This document shows, in pieces, positions 25,201 through 31,200 of a stretch of DNA of 64,000 nucleotides (the stretch's first letter is position 1; every line of letters begins with the position of its first letter). Position numbers and translations under genes: made by a program. The stretch covers positions 12,675,043-12,739,042 of the forward strand of contig CM055267.1 of the NCBI GenBank assembly GCA_029237695.1, in the 5' to 3' direction. The stretch comes from Conchocele bisecta. Its lineage: Eukaryota; Mollusca; Bivalvia; Lucinida; Thyasiridae. The notes beneath the pieces were generated by a model that saw only the letters and a program-made list of their open reading frames with translations, was not told where the DNA came from and searched no databases.

Positions 25201-28200
25201 GGTACATGGTGTACTATAAACACGGGGGTGGGGTACACAGGTCTTACTGGAACACAACCGGGGTACATGGTCTACTGTAACACAACTGTGGTACATACTC
25301 TACTATCACACAATTGGGTACATGGTGTACTATAACACAACCGGGGTACACAGTCTACTGGAACACAACCGGGGTACATGGTCTACTGTAACACAACTGG
25401 GGTACATGGTCTACTATAACACAACTGTGGAACATGGTCTACTGTAACACAATTGGGGTACATGATCCAGGCTATGTGTTCTATTACAGTCATGGTCTAC
25501 AGTCTACATGGGGTTCAGTGGTACCTGGTCTACTCCAGTCAGTGGTAAATGGTTTACTCCAGTCAGTTCTATTACAGCCAGTGGTACACTGTCTACAAGT
25601 CAGTGTTACATGGTCTACTCCAGTCAGTGGTAAATGGTCTACTACAGTCAGTGGTACATGGTCTACTAGTCAGTGGTACATGGTCTACTACAGTCAGTGG
25701 TACATGCTCTACGATATAGTCAGTGGTACAAGGTATATTCCAGTCTGTGGTACATGGTCTACTACAATCAGTGGTACATGGTCTACTACAGTCAGTTTGT
25801 TTGTTTGTTTATTAGTGTTTAACGGCCTATCAACAGCTAAGGTCATGTAAGGCCGGGCAAACGGGTTCAATCCTATTTTAACCTGCTGCATTGGGGGGAA
25901 AATCCCAAAATCAGAACGGAATATTTACATCGAGAACAAATATATTCAGCCCTGAAATTAGAATAACCTGACCTGGTGCCAGGTCCATACCACACCAAAG
26001 CCACTTGGCCCCTTCCCCTAAAATAGGATTACGAATATCGTAATACTGACATAAGGGGTATAACCAGATTCAACGGTCACATACAAAATGCCAAAGACGT
26101 ATGTGAGGGCCAAACCAGGTCTCCAGTCGGGATTCCGGTAAGGATGAACCCCGATCGTTAAATTACCCATCGCGTGCTCCCACCTGCCACCCACTCTACA
26201 GTCAGTGGTACATGGTTGTGATACATGTTCTCAATCTGTCAGTGGTACATGGTCTACTACAGTCAGTGGTACATGGTGTACTAGTCAGTGGGACATGGTC
26301 TACTACAGTCAGTGGTACATGGTCTACTACAGTCATTGGTACATGGTCTACTAAACCGCCAGTGTCACATAACCAGAGGTAAATGCCAGACGAGGCGAAC
26401 CAAGTCCCGATATGGGGGTCAGGGATCATTCTTCCCGCTACCACCCTGGGGATTAGTTTAATTCTTAGCATAAAAAAATCGGCAAAATGACAGACAAGGC
26501 AACCACCTGGTCTGCCTCATCCTGGTTACGGTACTGATGGTCTACTACACAGTCGGTGGTCATGGTCCATAGCACGTTCAGTGGTACATGATCCATTAAC
26601 GCACACAGTGGTACATGGTCCACTAACATAAGCAGCAATACATGGACCACACACAAACACAGTCAGTGGTACATGATCCACCAACAGTCAACAGTACATG
26701 GTTAAACAACATAGCTAATGGTACATGATTCACCGACACAGCCAGTGGTACATGGCCCACCAATATGGCCAGTGGTACATGGCATATCAACATAGCTAAT
26801 GGTACATGGTTCACCGACACAGCCAGTGGTACATGGCCCACCAATGTGGCCAGTGGTACATGGCATATCAACATAGCTAATGGTACATGGTTCATCGACA
26901 CAGCCAGTGGTACATGGCCCACCAATATGGCCAGTCGTACATGGCATATCAACATAGCTAATGGGACATGGTTCATCGACACAGCCAGTGGTACATGGCC
27001 CACCAATATGGCCAGTCGTACATGGCCTATCAACACAGATAGTGGTACATGGCCTACCAACACAGCAATGGGTATATGGTCCACTAATATGTTTATTTTG
27101 GCTGAGCCAGAGTGTTGGTGCTACACAGGCATGATATGCTATTTGCAGAGCTCCAGATAAGGTGCGTATTGGCATATTTACGCACTTATTTTAGCAGAAT
27201 ATGCATTGATTATCAAAGTCGGAGTACAAAATACTCACAGCAATGTGAAAATACGCATTGATTTTCAAATTGAGTAGTGAAAATACTCAAGGTGCATGAT
27301 CACGTGGTTACAACAACAACAACAATGGCTGAAAGTGTTGAAAGCATGCCCACTCCAAAGTAGGTATTGTTTGATATTTTCCTTAATAGGCAACGGATTT
27401 TGATGAAATATGGCGCAGCAAACGCGTCTTCGTGAGCTACATTTGGTGGTCCCGGGAGTTCGGCACATACTTATCTCATTTTTACGAAGAATCGATTTCC
27501 GTGTCAGTAGACACGGAAATCGATTCTTCGCAAAAACGACAGAAGTTTGGGCCAAAGTACCGAGACCACCAAATGCAGCTTACCAAAACGCGTTTGATGC
27601 GCCATATTTCATCAAAATCTGTTACATAATAAGGACATAATAGTAGAATACGTACCTTGAATCGGAGGGCTTCTCGAAGTTTCAGTACTTGTTGTTGTTG
27701 TTTTAACCACGTGATCATACACCTTGATACTGTACTAAAGATGAAAATTTACTTAGTTGAGCTGCATTGCAGCTCAAATAAGTGAATTTTTAAATTTGTT
27801 ATATTTTTTATCATTTGTTCCCTATTTAATAAGGAAGAAAATCAATAATACATTTGTAAAAGTAAAATATGCATTGAATTTGAAATATGGGGGTATAATA
27901 CTCTTTAGATACAAAACTTATCTGCAGCTCTGTAGTTGACAAGTGACTTACATTGTTGGTGAGTTCATGAACGGTGCCGTCGCGTGGCATGTTGGACGCC
28001 TTGTCAGGATCATTCTTGATGTTACCAATGAATTCTTCCAGCGCCTTTGCCCCCTAAACTCAGAATAAATGAATGTAGGAATAATAGTTTATTGCTTAAC
28101 CATTTCACCCCAAAAGTACTGGAATGGATTTTGATACGTTAATTTTCCGACAAATCAAGCCATGACAGATTGATTTTCAGACTAGTCCATTTATGAAAAG

Positions 28201-31200
28201 GCTTTGTTTTTTCTAAAAAAGATATGAAAACTACTTGTTACGAGATGGCCGTAGCCCACAGGTCACGCCTGCCGAGGCCTTGATAGTACATGTATACCGA
28301 AAAACTTGTTAACCAAAAACTTTAACTTTCATGACTAATCGGCTCATCAGGATCTGCATTTTTTGTCGCACCCGCTTGCGGACAGCACGATATAGTCGGC
28401 ACATTGGTGTACGTACATGCGTATGGCTGATCTGGATCTACACTGTTTGCAAACGCCGCTATAGAGGTCTGTAGTGTTGAAAGGGTTAACCATACTGGCT
28501 CTTGAGCACAATATTAACTAGATTGGTCAGTAAGCGAGGCTTACGGAATACCACCTCCCCCCCCCACGTGGGCCCAGGTACCGCTAAATATGTAAAAAAA
28601 AATTCCAAGTGTGTGGGCTTGTGACCTTGACTCTGTGCGCGAACGTGAATTTGTCATATGTTGGTAGAGGTCCATTGGATATGTATGTGACATGTGACAT
28701 TGACCTCGAGATCAGCGGGGATTTGTCACAGCATGATAGTAGAGCCTTAGAGGAATGCATGCATGAAATATTAAGAATTTTCGATGAAAGAAATAGCAGT
28801 TATAACTTATTTCTCTGATGTTGAGTCTTGTAAAGAGACTAAGTATTTGACCTTGACCTTGGGATCAGCGGGGGTTGGACGGTCATGGATTTGGCACAGC
28901 ACGGTAGTAGAGACTTATAGGAATGCATGTGCGAAATATTAACCATTTTAGATGAAGGAAACAGAAGTTATAACAATATTTCTCTGATGTTAAGTTTTGT
29001 AAAGAGACCAAGTATTTGACCTTGACCTTGGGATCAGCGGGGGTTGGACGGTCGTGGATTTGGCACGACATGGTAGTAGAGCCTTACAGGAATGCATGTG
29101 TGAAATATTAAGCATTTTAGATGAAGGAAATAGAAGTCATAACAATATTTCTCTGATGTTAAGTTTAGTGACGGACGGACGGAATAAATCAAAGGATTCT
29201 TTTGTGTTAGGCTCCGCCCCCTGGCCCCTTACTCTCGAATACCTGCTCGGACGGATGGACGGACGGACGGACAACCTGACTCCAGTATACCCCCCCACAA
29301 CTCGTTGTGGGGGGTATAACAACAAACATACAAGCAATATGATAATACAAGCAAGATGACAGACAGTGGACTTAAAAGTGGTATTATGTTTACACTAAAT
29401 AGCAGTTTGTAGGTACATAGTTACAATGCTATGTGAAGAGAGAGAGTGTAAAAATGGAACACACTTCATGCAAAAAAGCGGGTATAGTGAAATGATGTAA
29501 GAAAATTGTCACTACTGATCATACATACGCACAGAATACGAGTGAATATATCTATCAATATGTTACACATTTCAGTTGACATACGTTATAGATGTGACAA
29601 TTTTTTATCTTTTTCCTTTTAGATGCCTTAACAATAAATGTTCTTATATATGGTGAACAAAACCAAACAGGGCTAAAACTGAACTACATACATAGTACAT
29701 TTTTCGCAATATGCTATTAATATATAAATGTATACATTTAATAACTATGTACACTGAGCACTTTCACTTACAGATCCAAGATCCAAAAACAATTAACACA
29801 GTCACAATGACCAAACAAGAATTCCGCCACGGAAGCGGTATCGTGCCTGCCAAGGCATTTGAATGTGAACATTAAAAGTAAATAAATGACCTTGACCTTG
29901 AGAATTTGAATGTGGGGGTGTGCGTAATGAAGCATCATCCCTAGACAAACATTGATGTGAAATATTATCAAAGTCTGGCAAGGGGTTAAACAAGAACTTT
30001 AACGCATTTGCCTTACAAAAAAAGCGGATGACGCGGACAGCGCGGACGACGCGGACTATGACGGAAAAAGCGCCAACTATAGTCGCGCCTCTGCAATTAC
30101 ATCTGTAATATTCTGATCTGGTGCCCGCTACCTTGGATCAAACCAGAAAAGGCCGACACCATTTTAGGCAACTACTATTGTTAATAGAAGTGAAAGGTAG
30201 TTCAGTAGATGGTCAGTCAATCTCCATGTAATACAAGTAACATGCCCATATATTAACTCTTTGCATGCTGGGAAACTTGTGGGCTATAAATGGTTAAAAA
30301 ATAGCAGACGATAATTTGTTATGTTAATTTTATCTTATATTTCTCTCTGTAAATATTATAAATGTTTTGGAATTTTATTAGAATCGAGTCCAGAGGACGT
30401 GATTCTAATGAAATTGAAAGGCATATTTACAGAAAAATATTAAAAACACTCCTAATCTGTTGGCTCTTATTTTCACTGCAAGCATACAAAGAGTTAATGT
30501 TTTTCAGCATAAAACAATCTTGCAACACTGTGTCAACATATTTACATATAGACCTAGCCACACATCTTGTATTTTGTATACGCAACCGTAACTACAGTTG
30601 CTCTATCTAGACTATGGTGTGGTTTATACAGGAAGTGTGCAGGCCACATGGTACCCACCGTGCTCCCTAACGTCGACAACAAGGACGCCAACTTGGCTCT
30701 CGTTGGTGCCTGGCAACCCTGCAAATGGAGAAATTACACTGTGTACACCAAACACCAACTAAAATAACCCGACAACAGCAGTAATGGCATTATTTAACCA
30801 TTACAATGATAAATTAAATTTTATCGTCTCCTGTTTATTGTTATTTTCCATTTTTCTCATTATCACATGACAAAACTTTAGAATCATTTCAAATGGAAAT
30901 GATTCTAAAGTGCTGTCAAAGTATGTTTTTATTGTCAATGAAGACAAACTACACAACAACAGCAGACAACAATTTAAACTGCCAAATCTACCGCAGATGA
31001 TGCTCTGGAAGTAGTTGTATGGGAAGTTAGTCCTGATTTTCCAAGTTCAGTATTTTTTTTTATAAAACTGGTCTATCACCACAGGCCCAGACTGTAGCCT
31101 ATTTCATCAACATTGCAAAGTATACTTTACTAGCAAAGTATACTTTGAGGGAGTAATCATTTATTTTTCCTGAAATGCATTATTTCATATAGAACTAACA

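Noticed and set aside
26623..27175. Minus- and plus-strand frames of 131-157 codons in the 27-bp array
   Set aside because: Open on both strands only because the unit is a multiple of three without stops. No splice or start context outside the array.
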